From assembly GCA_022578965.1 (NCBI GenBank), contig MU400604.1, positions 1 to 64,000 of the forward strand: a DNA stretch of 64,000 nt, read 5' to 3'. Both the position numbers and the translations under genes were made by a program. Source of the DNA: Xylaria sp. FL1777 (Eukaryota; Ascomycota; Sordariomycetes; Xylariales; Xylariaceae). This document shows, one piece after another, positions 12,470 to 24,136 of the stretch (position 1 is its first letter; each line of letters begins with the position of its first letter). The notes beneath the pieces were generated by a model. The model saw nothing but the letters and a program-made list of their open reading frames with translations, was not told the DNA's origin and made no database searches.

Positions 12470-13462
12470 ATGGTATCTAATCGCCCCCCTGTTAGAGGTC
12501 GAAGACCTCCTCCTCGCCCAAAGACGCCGGCAAACTACATCCCCACTGCAGTTGGTACAGTAGCACATAGCGACACTATCAATCACCTCCTGAACGAGGA
12601 ACAGAAGTCCGGGTGTGTCAGAATGCATCCAATTCCTGCAGGGCGGCTCGCAAGCTCCAGCCGCCCCTCGCCCGCGACTCCTACTACCTTGGACTCTGTT
12701 AAAGACTCATCGAAAAGTAAGAGATCCGCTCTAGATATAGCACGCAGAAGTCTAACCTCTGGCCTAGATAGGAGCAGGGCAACCATCGGAAAAACAGGAC
12801 CTGCAGTGAAAACAGCGGTCGCGGCGAGCAAGAGGGTCGCCATTGGGGCGGCGGGCCGCTTAAACAAAATAGCAACTAACGCGTTGAAAGCTAACGAGAA
12901 GGGTAAGGGAAAGGAGAAAGAGGAAATGCATCCGTTATCGCGATCATCTAGCTCGTCGTCGAACAAATCTCTCTTCTATCGGCGAAGGCTGCCCAAGCTC
13001 CAGATTCCGGACGTCGATGTCGCCGTGAGAGAGGCGTTGAATAGTGCATGTTCAACGGACACCCAGGATAGTCCCAACTTCCGGCTCCTCGAGATTTCCC
13101 CTACGAGCAGGGATCTGAAGTACGAGATGTTAGATGACGATCACCCTCCGGACGTCATGGCAGAGTATCATAACATGCTGAGTGCACGTCGTAGAGTTCG
13201 CAAATGTAAGTTTGGGGCTGAGGTTATGAGGTATTGTGAGGCCCGTCCGACCTGGAGGGACCATTGGGCCTGCAGGGCTCCGAACGACAATATGGAAGAT
13301 AGAGAGTTGTTGAAAGGCCTCACGGATGCACTCCAACATCAGAAGGACGTTGCCACTCGGCTTGTTCAGAGAGTACCGCACTTGTTTCCTGGACTACAGC
13401 CTGTATCCTCCCCGGGGTGTACATTGAAGATGTACTGGCAACACAAGAGCGTGTTTTCCTAA
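12470..13462 (+). CDS. Hypothetical basic, low-complexity protein
   Basis: A single uninterrupted frame of 330 aa starting MVSNRPPVRGRRPPPRP. I do not recognise a family. The N-terminal half is Pro/Arg/Ser-rich and strongly basic; around aa 85-145 lies an Ala/Lys/Arg-rich stretch with amphipathic-looking helices (KTAVAASKRVAIGAAGRL). A Ser-rich run (aa 157-165) precedes the more ordered C-terminal half, which has RRLPKLQIPDVD and a conserved-looking segment with Trp and Cys (CEARPTWRDHWAC). No signal peptide or transmembrane segment. The length of the frame and its clean start support a real gene; it could be lineage-restricted. Confidence 0.6.
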   Translation: MVSNRPPVRGRRPPPRPKTPANYIPTAVGTVAHSDTINHLLNEEQKSGCVRMHPIPAGRLASSSRPSPATPTTLDSVKDSSKSKRSALDIARRSLTSGLDRSRATIGKTGPAVKTAVAASKRVAIGAAGRLNKIATNALKANEKGKGKEKEEMHPLSRSSSSSSNKSLFYRRRLPKLQIPDVDVAVREALNSACSTDTQDSPNFRLLEISPTSRDLKYEMLDDDHPPDVMAEYHNMLSARRRVRKCKFGAEVMRYCEARPTWRDHWACRAPNDNMEDRELLKGLTDALQHQKDVATRLVQRVPHLFPGLQPVSSPGCTLKMYWQHKSVFS

Positions 13463-14359
13463 TTTTGCCGAATTTGCGAGAGAGTCTATTTCAGTGGGTA
13501 TTTGACGATACGAGGGCTTCTGGGGGATAAACTGATTTTCTACCAAGCATTCACTTCACTGCTTGTTTGGTTTCTTTTCCGTTGAAAGACTTGCTACCGG
13601 TTGTTACTCCATGTCTCAACCAGCGCCAACTTTCTACCGTCTGTGATTTGTTTTCGAATGTCTCCATTGCGTCCCTTTTTGAGACGTTTCGAGCACTTTG
13701 TTATTAAATTCCTCGATATCTAAATTGAAGTGAGTTGATTTACTTGACATGACCGAAGGTCTACCAACGTGGGCGTATTGCCTACATGTTTCATGAGGTT
13801 CAGGTAAATAAGAGGGTGAAATGCGGCTTCCACCAATTGTGAGTGGCTAAATGAACAGTAGGTGTAAGGAACTTGTTGCTAATGTCACATCGCGTGTTCG
13901 ATGATCGTGCAAGCTACACAGCCAACGGAAGTCTTACAGCCGAGACATCATTCTGCTTTACTTGTTAGTTTCGCAAAAGACACTGGCGACCTGAGCGGCA
14001 TTTGCGATTGGATGTCACGGGCATAGTGGTTGTGGCACGGGCGCAAGCGTCCTACAGTAATAGAAATGCCAAGTCCGCCTGGCTAAATTCAGTAAAAGAT
14101 AATTGTTCTAGGCCGGTCATCCGTCGAGGATGGTGACCAACAATGTACAGTAGTGTAGAGTGCGTCTTCAGTTCGGCCAAGTGTTATATTCAGATACCGC
14201 CCAGCCATGGTCGGCCACGGCTTCGGCGCAAGATCCAGCGTAACCAAGGACTTGTTACCAACCTGTTTCGACTCATTTGTACTCACAGCCAATCTTAGAA
14301 TATTCTTCGAAGCCAATGAGGGAGGAGTAATTCGATTTACCGCTTGGTAGCACACTACC
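13463..14359. other. Intergenic, no gene seen
   Basis: 3' flank of the orphan gene and promoter of the GH47 gene. No conserved frame, RNA gene or repeat is apparent. Confidence 0.45.
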
Positions 14360-16225
<1,866 letters not shown>

Positions 16226-16606
16226 TCTATTAGCTAAATCGAAATTTTGGAGCATAAAAAGTACGCATTGTTCAATGTTTGGTTTTTTTTTCCACTGGTA
16301 CTGGTCTGTGATGTCTATTGAGAGGTTGCTAAATTTGCTCCTTATATGTCGTCTTCCTTAGTTGGTACCACTCATTCTCCGCCTAAGCATGTGACGTATG
16401 TCTATTGCCATCTTTTTTCTGGACCCTCTGCTACTATCACTGAATACAGAGGCCAAGTAATTACCCGGTACCGGATCACGCAATTATGGTAGAACATTGC
16501 GGGGTTTCGGTGGTGAACTTATAAAGCGACGGCAGTTCATGCTGAGTAAAACCATCACGAGGAACCAGCAAGACGTGTAAGAAAAGAAGAGGAAAACATA
16601 TACAAC
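16226..16606. other. Intergenic with promoter of the TauD-like gene
   Basis: Contains the 3' flank of GH47 and a TATA-like element at 16520-16525. Nothing else is seen. Confidence 0.45.
16520..16525 (+). promoter_or_regulatory. TATA-box candidate for TauD-like gene
   Basis: TATAAA lies 82 nt upstream of the ATG at 16607, a reasonable distance for a fungal promoter with a short leader. Assigned by position and sequence only. Confidence 0.35.
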
Positions 16607-18044
16607 ATGTCTACAGTAACTGTCACTTCCACGGTCTTAGAGGCTCCGGCGCCGCCGGGCCAGCCAGATATTTCGTACCATCCGGACTACAAGAAGTGGC
16701 AGGCCCGCATCGCACGTCGGCAGCAAGAAGGCAATTTACAAAAGTCCGTTCCGGCGGGGTTTCCAGAGAAGCTAACTGGTGATCTGGTTTGGGAGGGTGA
16801 AACGGTAGCGGATAAGTATAACTGGACGTTTGTCCTCAGCCCTGAGCATTTGGCCGAGATTGACCAGGCTTTAGCCCACTTCAAGGGTAAGTTAAAGCAC
16901 TAGGTATTTCTGAATTAATAAATAAAAGACTAATCATGACGATTAGGACTCAATAAGCTCCTCGGCGCTGTCAGCGACGAGACATTTCCACTGCCAACGT
17001 TGCACGCAGAGCTCCGCCGGTTGTCAGCGGAGCTACACCGCGGCCACGGCTTCTTTGTTCTGCGTGGGCTAGAAGTAGATAAGTATGAACGCGAGGAGAA
17101 CATCATCATATATGCCGGAGTATCTGCACATGTAGCATCAGTGCGTGGGAGGCAAGACCACAAGTTCGACGGCAAGGAGGCCGATGTCACCTTGACGCAT
17201 ATCAAAGACTTGACGTGGTCACACGAGAGCGGCGCGATCGGCAGCCCAGCATACACCACAGACAAGCAGGTCTTTCACACTGATAGCGGAGATATTGTAT
17301 CGCTGTTCGCACTTGAGACATCGGCCACAGGGGGTGCAAGCAAACTCGCGAGTACGTGGCGGGTGTACAATGAGATAGCAGCCACTCGGCCTGATCTCAT
17401 TCACACTCTATCGGAAAATTGGCAGGTGGATACGTAAGTCGAGGAATCACCGATAGAAGTGGGAGGTATGTGGTGGTAACAACGTGAACACCGCTGACAT
17501 AGTGCCACGAATTCTTAGGTTTGGGAAAACCGATGAGCCATACCTAGAGAGACCCCTAGTGCACCACTTCCCGGCGACGGACTCTAATCCTGAGAGAATC
17601 GCTCTGCAGTATGCTCGTCGTACCTTCGTGGGTTTTGGAGCACTTCCTCGTAACCCAGCCATCCCGCCAATCACTGAGGCGCAGGCAGAAGCTCTCGACA
17701 CGCTGCATTACCTGGGCGAGAGATTCTGCGTCAACACCGACTTTCAGAAGGGCGATATTCAATATATAAACAACTTGGCGATCTTCCACGCGCGAGACGG
17801 CTTCATAGACACACCTGAGAAACAGTATGCATCCCAAATCACAATCTCTTTCGCTTTCTAGTACTAATAATATTTGGTTCTTAGTCGGCACCTACTGCGT
17901 CTTTGGTTACGTGACCCTGAAAACGCCTGGGAGACCCCGCGTACTCTCCGTACTCACTGGGATCGGCTCTATAAGGGCATAACGGCGGAGAGCCAAGTAC
18001 TTCCACTTGAACCGTACATTCGCAGCGCAAGCAACAAACGCTGA
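16607..18044 (+). CDS. TauD/TfdA-family 2-oxoglutarate-Fe(II) dioxygenase
   Basis: Exons 16607-16886, 16947-17433, 17519-17824 and 17885-18044 join into 410 aa. The fold is the clavaminate-synthase-like jelly roll of the TauD/TfdA family (PF02668). The iron-binding facial triad can be placed: HTD at about aa 204-206 in QVFHTDSGDIVSLF, and a distal His in HRHLLRLWLRDP, which is rebuilt across the last intron. FFVLRGL and FVGFGALPR are typical of the fungal branch that attacks small acids. The substrate cannot be told from sequence; fungal relatives include taurine, xanthine and secondary-metabolite hydroxylases. No cytosolic targeting signal is seen. The gene is convergent with the carrier at 18280-19620. 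Confidence 0.87.
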
Positions 18045-18279
18045 GTGTGTCTTTTTATTCCAGAACGGTGTTTTTGGCATTCTATCCAAATTGAAGATGT
18101 GTCACAGCAAGGGGAAGTAATGCGGATTGGATCGGGGTTTATCTACTTATGCATAGCTATATGTTTGGTATATTTACATGAAATCTCTGTTACGAAATCA
18201 TAAGAATGTCTATAGCAAGATATAAGTCTTCCAGTGGTCTTTCCTCGAACTCAAGCGCCTTGACAACATCGCTCTGTAT

Positions 18280-19620
18280 TTAGTCAAGGAGAATCTCGTA
18301 GTTATCCTTCGCGACGCGAACGGGCTCATCATGATCACCGTATTTCCGCCGGACTAGTTCGAATACGACGACAGCGGCACTTGTGCTCGGAACCTGTCGT
18401 ATTGTGTTCCACCAGAAGCCTCGATATAGCCAGCGCACTGTTCCTTTGCCTTCTGATGCAGCTTCTGAAGTGCACTGTGCCCAGGTCGCTTGATACGCGT
18501 GATAGTACGCCCTTAACATCCTCCACCTCCACTTCGGCTTGTCAGGAGTGACTGTTCTGGCCTTCTGTGCTTTCGCATCAAGATCCTCTAGATTATCCCA
18601 GTGCTTAGTCTGGACATAGGTCAACGGATGTAGTAGAACCTGCTGAGTAAACGATGCTCCGACACCGGCAAGCAACAAAAACATAGGCTCAATGGCGTAA
18701 TGAGGTCTGATGACAACTGGTTTGTTCTCGTGTTGGGAAGCGGGGCGTTTTCGCGCGAGGATGTCAACCATATCCTGATTCAATCCGCTGTAGTACCATG
18801 TGATAAACTTGTAGTAGCCTTGTGCTTTCACATATTCAAAGGTACTAAAGAAGATAGCGCTACCGAAGCTATCCTTCATGAATGACAAGCCCCAGCCAGC
18901 AAATACGCCGCGCACGCCGATCTCGCGCAACTTATCGGCAGAAAATGACCATATGCTCCTCGGTTTGCCATTGTTCCCCCGGACAAGGTCCCGATGATCG
19001 TACCTAGCCTGTATGGCATCAAGGGGGGCTGCGACTACACTCTGGATACTTCCAGCTAAAAAACCCGCAGTGAAGGTGTGGATGGGGTCTGGTGGGGGGA
19101 ATACACGTCGAGCTGACCTTGAGCTCTCCTCGTGGAGCTGTCCGAGAATTTGCAAATAGCTAGTATAGAGAAGAGCGCCAACGCCGACGTTAGCCATAAG
19201 CGGCGGCAGAATCTGCTGCGGTACGACACCCCAGCCCTGATGCCGGATCACCGTCGTGAGTAAGCCCGGGGTGGTGCCGCGGGCCCATTGCCAGGCTTGT
19301 TTGAGGGCGAGGCCAAGCCGGGACGACGTGTGATCGTTAGCGACAGCTTGCGTAAGCAGTTCAGTCTGCGCTTTGTGCACATTCCTAGCATAGGCGAGAT
19401 AGTCAACGCGCGTCCGGAAGAAGGCCTTGACGGGAGCTCGAAAATAAAAGGCGATAGCTTGAGCGCTCAGTGCACGAACACCAGCGGCCGACGCGGCGGT
19501 CGCGGCATTCTTTCTCGACGGCTTCTCGAGAGCACCATCAGGTGGGACGACCGGTAGAACTCCTCGATATATACTATTTTGCTGATTCAAGCGGACTCCG
19601 TCATCACGGCCCGACGGCAT
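18280..19620 (-). CDS. Divergent mitochondrial carrier-family protein
   Basis: A single 446-aa frame starting at the ATG at 19620. Carrier-like segments are recognisable but degenerate: TAGFLAGSIQSVVAAPLDAI (a P-x-D signature with AIQARY instead of the usual K/R spacing), GVRGVFAGWGLSFMKDSFGS, LLHPLTYVQTKHWD and WLYRGFWWNTIRQVPS. The first repeat (aa 50-170) has lost the canonical signature. The protein is longer than the usual ~300 aa because of an N-terminal extension and an Arg/Lys/Trp-rich insert near aa 370-400. The substrate is unknown. It could be an outer-membrane or adaptor-type member like Ugo1 rather than a transporter; that is speculation. Confidence 0.78.
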   Translation of the reverse strand: MPSGRDDGVRLNQQNSIYRGVLPVVPPDGALEKPSRKNAATAASAAGVRALSAQAIAFYFRAPVKAFFRTRVDYLAYARNVHKAQTELLTQAVANDHTSSRLGLALKQAWQWARGTTPGLLTTVIRHQGWGVVPQQILPPLMANVGVGALLYTSYLQILGQLHEESSRSARRVFPPPDPIHTFTAGFLAGSIQSVVAAPLDAIQARYDHRDLVRGNNGKPRSIWSFSADKLREIGVRGVFAGWGLSFMKDSFGSAIFFSTFEYVKAQGYYKFITWYYSGLNQDMVDILARKRPASQHENKPVVIRPHYAIEPMFLLLAGVGASFTQQVLLHPLTYVQTKHWDNLEDLDAKAQKARTVTPDKPKWRWRMLRAYYHAYQATWAQCTSEAASEGKGTVRWLYRGFWWNTIRQVPSTSAAVVVFELVRRKYGDHDEPVRVAKDNYEILLD

Positions 19621-21216
19621 TGTTTTTCCAGACCATTTCGGGATCGTGATACGGTTTGATGGTCTAGGCAGGCAGATGAGACCAATAAAGAGGCATGCGG
19701 ATGATCTGCCGGCGCCCTATGACGCATCTGCTGCACAGCCACAATTATTCATTTAATAGGAATATTCATTAAAACGAATGCTTTCAAATCCATTTATGAA
19801 AATACCGCTATATGAGCCTGAAGGACAATCATGATAGAATTATTTTAGGGGCCGTGACAATTCGCAGCAACCTATCCTTTCACAAGATAACTCAACTAGC
19901 ACAGTTCTGATATTCGGCTAGTCGGGTGCTATCAATCGTCTCATTCCCGTCTATGTCGAACCGTCGGGGAATAATGAATGCCTATAGTACTTAATCTGCA
20001 GCAAAATTCTGAGCTTAAGCACCACGACTTCGAATCCCCGCAAAGGTCTTGGAATTCAACAAACCATGGCAGCTATGGCCCGGTGTGCTATAGATGCCCA
20101 GTATTCCTCTTCTTCACTACAGGTAGTAGCGCTGACAACCATTCCACCACCTCAGCGAGCCAATGTAACCTGGATTCGAACTCGGGAATTAATCATGAAC
20201 GACATTTGCCGTGGTCGCTCGACACGTTACTAGACTGCTAGTATAGTAGTTAGTGTACGCTAGGAGACAGCAGAACTCGCGTTTAACATTTGAGACAACC
20301 CACCGTCTAATTATGAGCGTCGGAATAGCAATTGAGTAAGTATCAATCAAAGCCTGCGAGTAAACGCGTCTAGCTCTCTTGGAATTTCGCTAGACTGCCG
20401 TCTCTGTTTAACTGGACCCTATGTGTCATCGTTCGAGACGGGATTTCCGACGGGCTGGATGTTGAACTGTCTCGCGCATTCCGGGATTGTCAATCTCGTG
20501 AAGGCGCTCCTAATCAAAGCATTGCAGAGTCGTTACGAAATAAACGACAAGACGGGGGCTTATCGTTTACTCTCTCCTCCCTTTAATCTTCATAACGATC
20601 GTCTGCGACAAGGCACGGCGTCTTGATGGCGGGGCAGGGGTGATGCTGCGAAGGCGCTACTGTATCCCAGAAGTAGGACCTCTCTATCTAGCTTCATCTC
20701 ATTTAGCCACGCTTATCGTTGCGTGTCTTACAGAGAACGAAGAGGTAGGAGAGTGACGTAATAAAGTAGGATAACTATGGGCTTTGAAAACGCATTTAGG
20801 AGTAGATGGTCTAGTTGTGAAGGGAGTTCCAGCCTCCAGCGATTAACCGCTGCGCTGATCCATACCAGCGTGGTGTTGATATTGGTCTCACTCACGAATG
20901 TATCGACGACATGGCGCGTTATTGCAGTTTTGGTGGCAAATGGTTCCATTCCAAGGGCCGATTGATCGACTTCCAGATTGGTAACATCAACACAGCCCTC
21001 CGCGGGTTATTGAAACTAGTAGCAAGACATGACTTACCGTATCATGAATCAACCCAATTTCCGGCAGAAACCCAAGGGATCAATACCTTCCCTAGAGAGG
21101 TGATCTCGCCTACGTGTTGTATACAAATAGTTGTCGGCTTCTACCAATTGCCAGAGTTTCCTCCCTCTCTAACCTCAAGTCTATCGATCTCACAAAGACC
21201 AAACTCCTTAGAAACC
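19621..21216. other. Intergenic, no gene seen
   Basis: Contains the promoter of the divergent carrier and of the small secreted protein gene. Two words resembling a tRNA B-box (near 20028 and 20172) have no tRNA fold around them. Small frames carry no motif. Confidence 0.45.
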
Positions 21217-21615
21217 ATGCAGTCCGTCATTGTTTCCCTCGTCGCCATCCTGGCTGCTTCTAGCATCGCCTGTGAGTAAATTTCAAAGAACTATTATCTT
21301 GGTTCCTCGTTCTTTCCACCCGGAACGCTTCTTCTATTAGACATATACTCACGGCTCAATCTAGAGCCCTAAGAACTACCCCTAGTCTAAGCTAGCTAAC
21401 TGATTCGAAATATTGTAGTGCCCGTTACGATGATTTCGTCCAGACAGCTCGGTGGCTTAGGCGGACTCACATCGCCGGTCACCGGAATTCTTTCGCAAGT
21501 CGGAAAGCACATCCCTGGTGCTAAGGACAAAGACCCGAAGACGAACGGCACGAAACTCAAGTCGTCTGATCCGCTCAGCGGGCTCAGCGGCCTCACTGGT
21601 GGACTGGGCATTTAG
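21217..21615 (+). CDS. Small secreted protein, Gly/Leu/Ser-rich
   Basis: Exons 21217-21271 and 21419-21615 encode 83 aa. The first exon is a signal peptide (MQSVIVSLVAILAASSIA) and the intron, with a GCTAAC branch point, sits right at its end, as in many fungal secreted proteins. The mature part of about 65 aa has no cysteine, is rich in Gly, Leu and Ser (LGGLGGLTSP, LSGLSGLTGGLGI) and has a Lys/Asp-rich middle. No family is recognised. Absence of cysteine argues against a hydrophobin or a typical apoplastic effector. Confidence 0.65.
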
Positions 21616-21875
21616 TGAGTAGTACCAAGCAGCCGTCTAAGTCCGCAACTATGACGACTAACGTGATATAGAATATGATGGGATTTTTTTTTAACTTCAC
21701 ACACAAGATCCATACACGTCGCCAATTCCGGGGTCAAGAGACAATGAGAGATTTCGTAGGATTGGCTAGCGTGTTGGATTCTATGACACTTGGGCGTTCT
21801 TACTTTTAGACTGGGATGATACATACTGTGATTAATGAAGATGCGCTGCTTCTATATTAATGTCTATTATTTATG

Positions 21876-24136
21876 CTATGCCTTTGGCAAGCCATTCTGT
21901 GATATATTGGCGACCATTCTTCTAAACTCCGGCCCAAGTGCTTCAATCACCACAGACACGTCAGGTGGTGCGGTGCCGGTGCTCTCATCCCGCTCTGCAA
22001 TTGGTGTGCTTGATTCTAATAGATCTGAGCTACTCTGATTGTCAAATTTTCTCGCTGCTCTAATGCCTTTGACGTCTTTCCCCAAACGTAGCGGTCCTTT
22101 AGGCTCCAATGGAGTTATCAATGTCTCGTCGAGAAGAGCCTGCCATCGCGAGGCGTATATCCCGGGCCCCGACATATCCCCTGTATTAGCGCGATTTCTT
22201 CCGTGGACAGCGTCGACAGTTTTTTGCATTTTTATTGCCGATAGTTCTCCAAGATTCGTAAGGTGTTTAGAATGGGCGTTGAGACTCTCGAGAACATTTT
22301 TTTTCTTGGTACTAGTAAGTTTACCAAATGCATCCTGGAGTCTTGGTCCTATATCGCCTACGTCGGTCGGCCCATTTGGTTCGGTTTCGGACTGCCGCCG
22401 GAAGAGTTTAATATCACTACCAGAAATCAAAAGTCAGTAACTACGATAAAAGATAAGGATCTTTCATGGTTAGGTAGTATTCGAGACCAATGCCCTGGAA
22501 ACATGGGTGCTAAAGGGAAGCTAAGGAGTAAAGAATGCGTACTCGTTCATCCATCGCCGCCAAGTATCTCTCAAATCGGGGCAGCCGTCACAAAAGTCGT
22601 GAAGGTAGGCCCATAGCAGGTGGCGGTTCCGTTGTAGCAGCCCCACGAAATCCTCGACGGGGACTAAGTTTGACCCTGAGCTATTCACTTGCGTTTTAGG
22701 CTTTATGGTCTTGATGAAATCTGTTAGAAACCCCTCCATAGCGCTAAGGTGCTTTCGAAGATCTACATTCTTATGCACCACTCGAATCATCGGATCAAGC
22801 GCTTCCAAGCCTTCTATAACGATAGCAGTCGTTAGGTCGGGGGTCGAATTGCACAAAATGTCTATTATATGCTCTCTATCCGTAATCGCAAGTTTGGCTG
22901 CATAGTATTTTAAGCATAAACTATGCTGGTGATCTGTCAAAGACTCCAAAAGCTGCTGATTCTTAGATTCGAAAATTGCAACTATTATAGATTTCTGTTC
23001 TTTCATGCTTTTTTCTCGTACCGATTCACGTTGTGTTCGGTCTGCCGCTAAATGCCAATCGATCGCTGCCATGTGCTCATTAGAGATACCTTGTTTATTC
23101 AGCTTGATTCTCTCAGCAACTTTACGGAAATCTGCGGTATCCCATTCAAGAACGAGTGAAAAGATTCTAAGGACTCGTTAGATTCTGTTTTACAGATATT
23201 TTCAGCTTCATCTTACCTCTGCACTGAAACGTGAGGGAGTTAGTAATCGTTAGAGTTGAAAGAAAAACGAATGAAGTTTAACTCACTGAGATTCATTCCG
23301 TCGGCGGCATTAGAAGTCAAGCCGATCCAATTCGAGATCGCTCCCATGCTAACTTTGGAGAGAAACAGCCTGCTCATTGCATTGATCATGCTCGCTGCGT
23401 TGCTAACTCGGAGCGTCTGGCCGATCACAGAGTATGGTACTAACCTATGCACGTTTTCGATGAGTTTCAGCACGTAGGGGCCTTCTGCTGAGAGGACGAA
23501 AACCTGGTGGAGAAAAGTGGCAATATGAAGCACTGCATATTCAATAGCCCCCTTGAGCGCTGGAGAATGCGCTTCGAGATCCCCGGTACGCGTAAGCTGA
23601 TCGAATATCTCATCTATCAGGTTCCCGTAAACTAGATGACAAATGCAGTCGCGCCATGCTCTTGTGAGGTCTTCGGCCTTTCCTCTATCGTACTGGCCGT
23701 GTAGGTCCGGTAGATGGTCATGAGAAACTCCTGAGAGAAGTCCTCTAGTGACTGCCTCGTGGACCGTGCAGGCCGCAGTGGCTAGCCGCTTGCGCGTCCC
23801 TAAGGTGCCCTTATCATAGCTATCGGAAAGGTCGGCGTCTCCAAGCTGCTTCATTATCCCCTTAAATTTGACTGGCCAGAACTCGATTGAGAGGTCCCTG
23901 ACAGCCGGGGCCCCTAGAACCAGCCTCGTGAGAAGGAGCTGAAGCAACGGTGACGACGAAAGACCATGCGACTTGGCCGGACCGCCCTTGTTGTCGCGGT
24001 CAACGAAGGGCCACCCATAAGCCTCGATAGCCTCGGGGGTCTGAAAGCTTTGGATCTCAGCATATGTTTCGTGGTGAATTAGAATGTCCAGCAGGGCTCG
24101 GAGTTGCGGGGCAGTTAAGGTCTCCGATTCGGTCAT
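21876..24136 (-). CDS. PXB/DUF3818-family protein without PX domain
   Basis: Minus-strand exons 24136-23287, 23223-23217, 23166-22543 and 22416-21876 join in frame to 673 aa. The N-terminal ~280 aa match the PX-associated PXB domain (LTAPQLRALLDIL, SSSPLLQLLLTRLVL, SDSYDKGTLGTRKRLATA, GNLIDEIFDQL). After the junction DGMNLMQRIFSLVLEWD comes a DUF3818-like helical region (aa ~290-500). In yeast and most fungi these two domains flank a lipid-binding PX domain; none is present here. The tail (aa ~500-673) is low-complexity. The second exon is only 7 nt and is required to keep the conserved reading frame. The role is unknown; family members are thought to act in membrane or lipid trafficking. Confidence 0.82.

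Noticed and set aside
20020..20200. Two B-box-like words (TTCGAATCC and its complement)
   Set aside because: T-stem and acceptor stem do not pair on either strand, and no A-box sits at the right distance.
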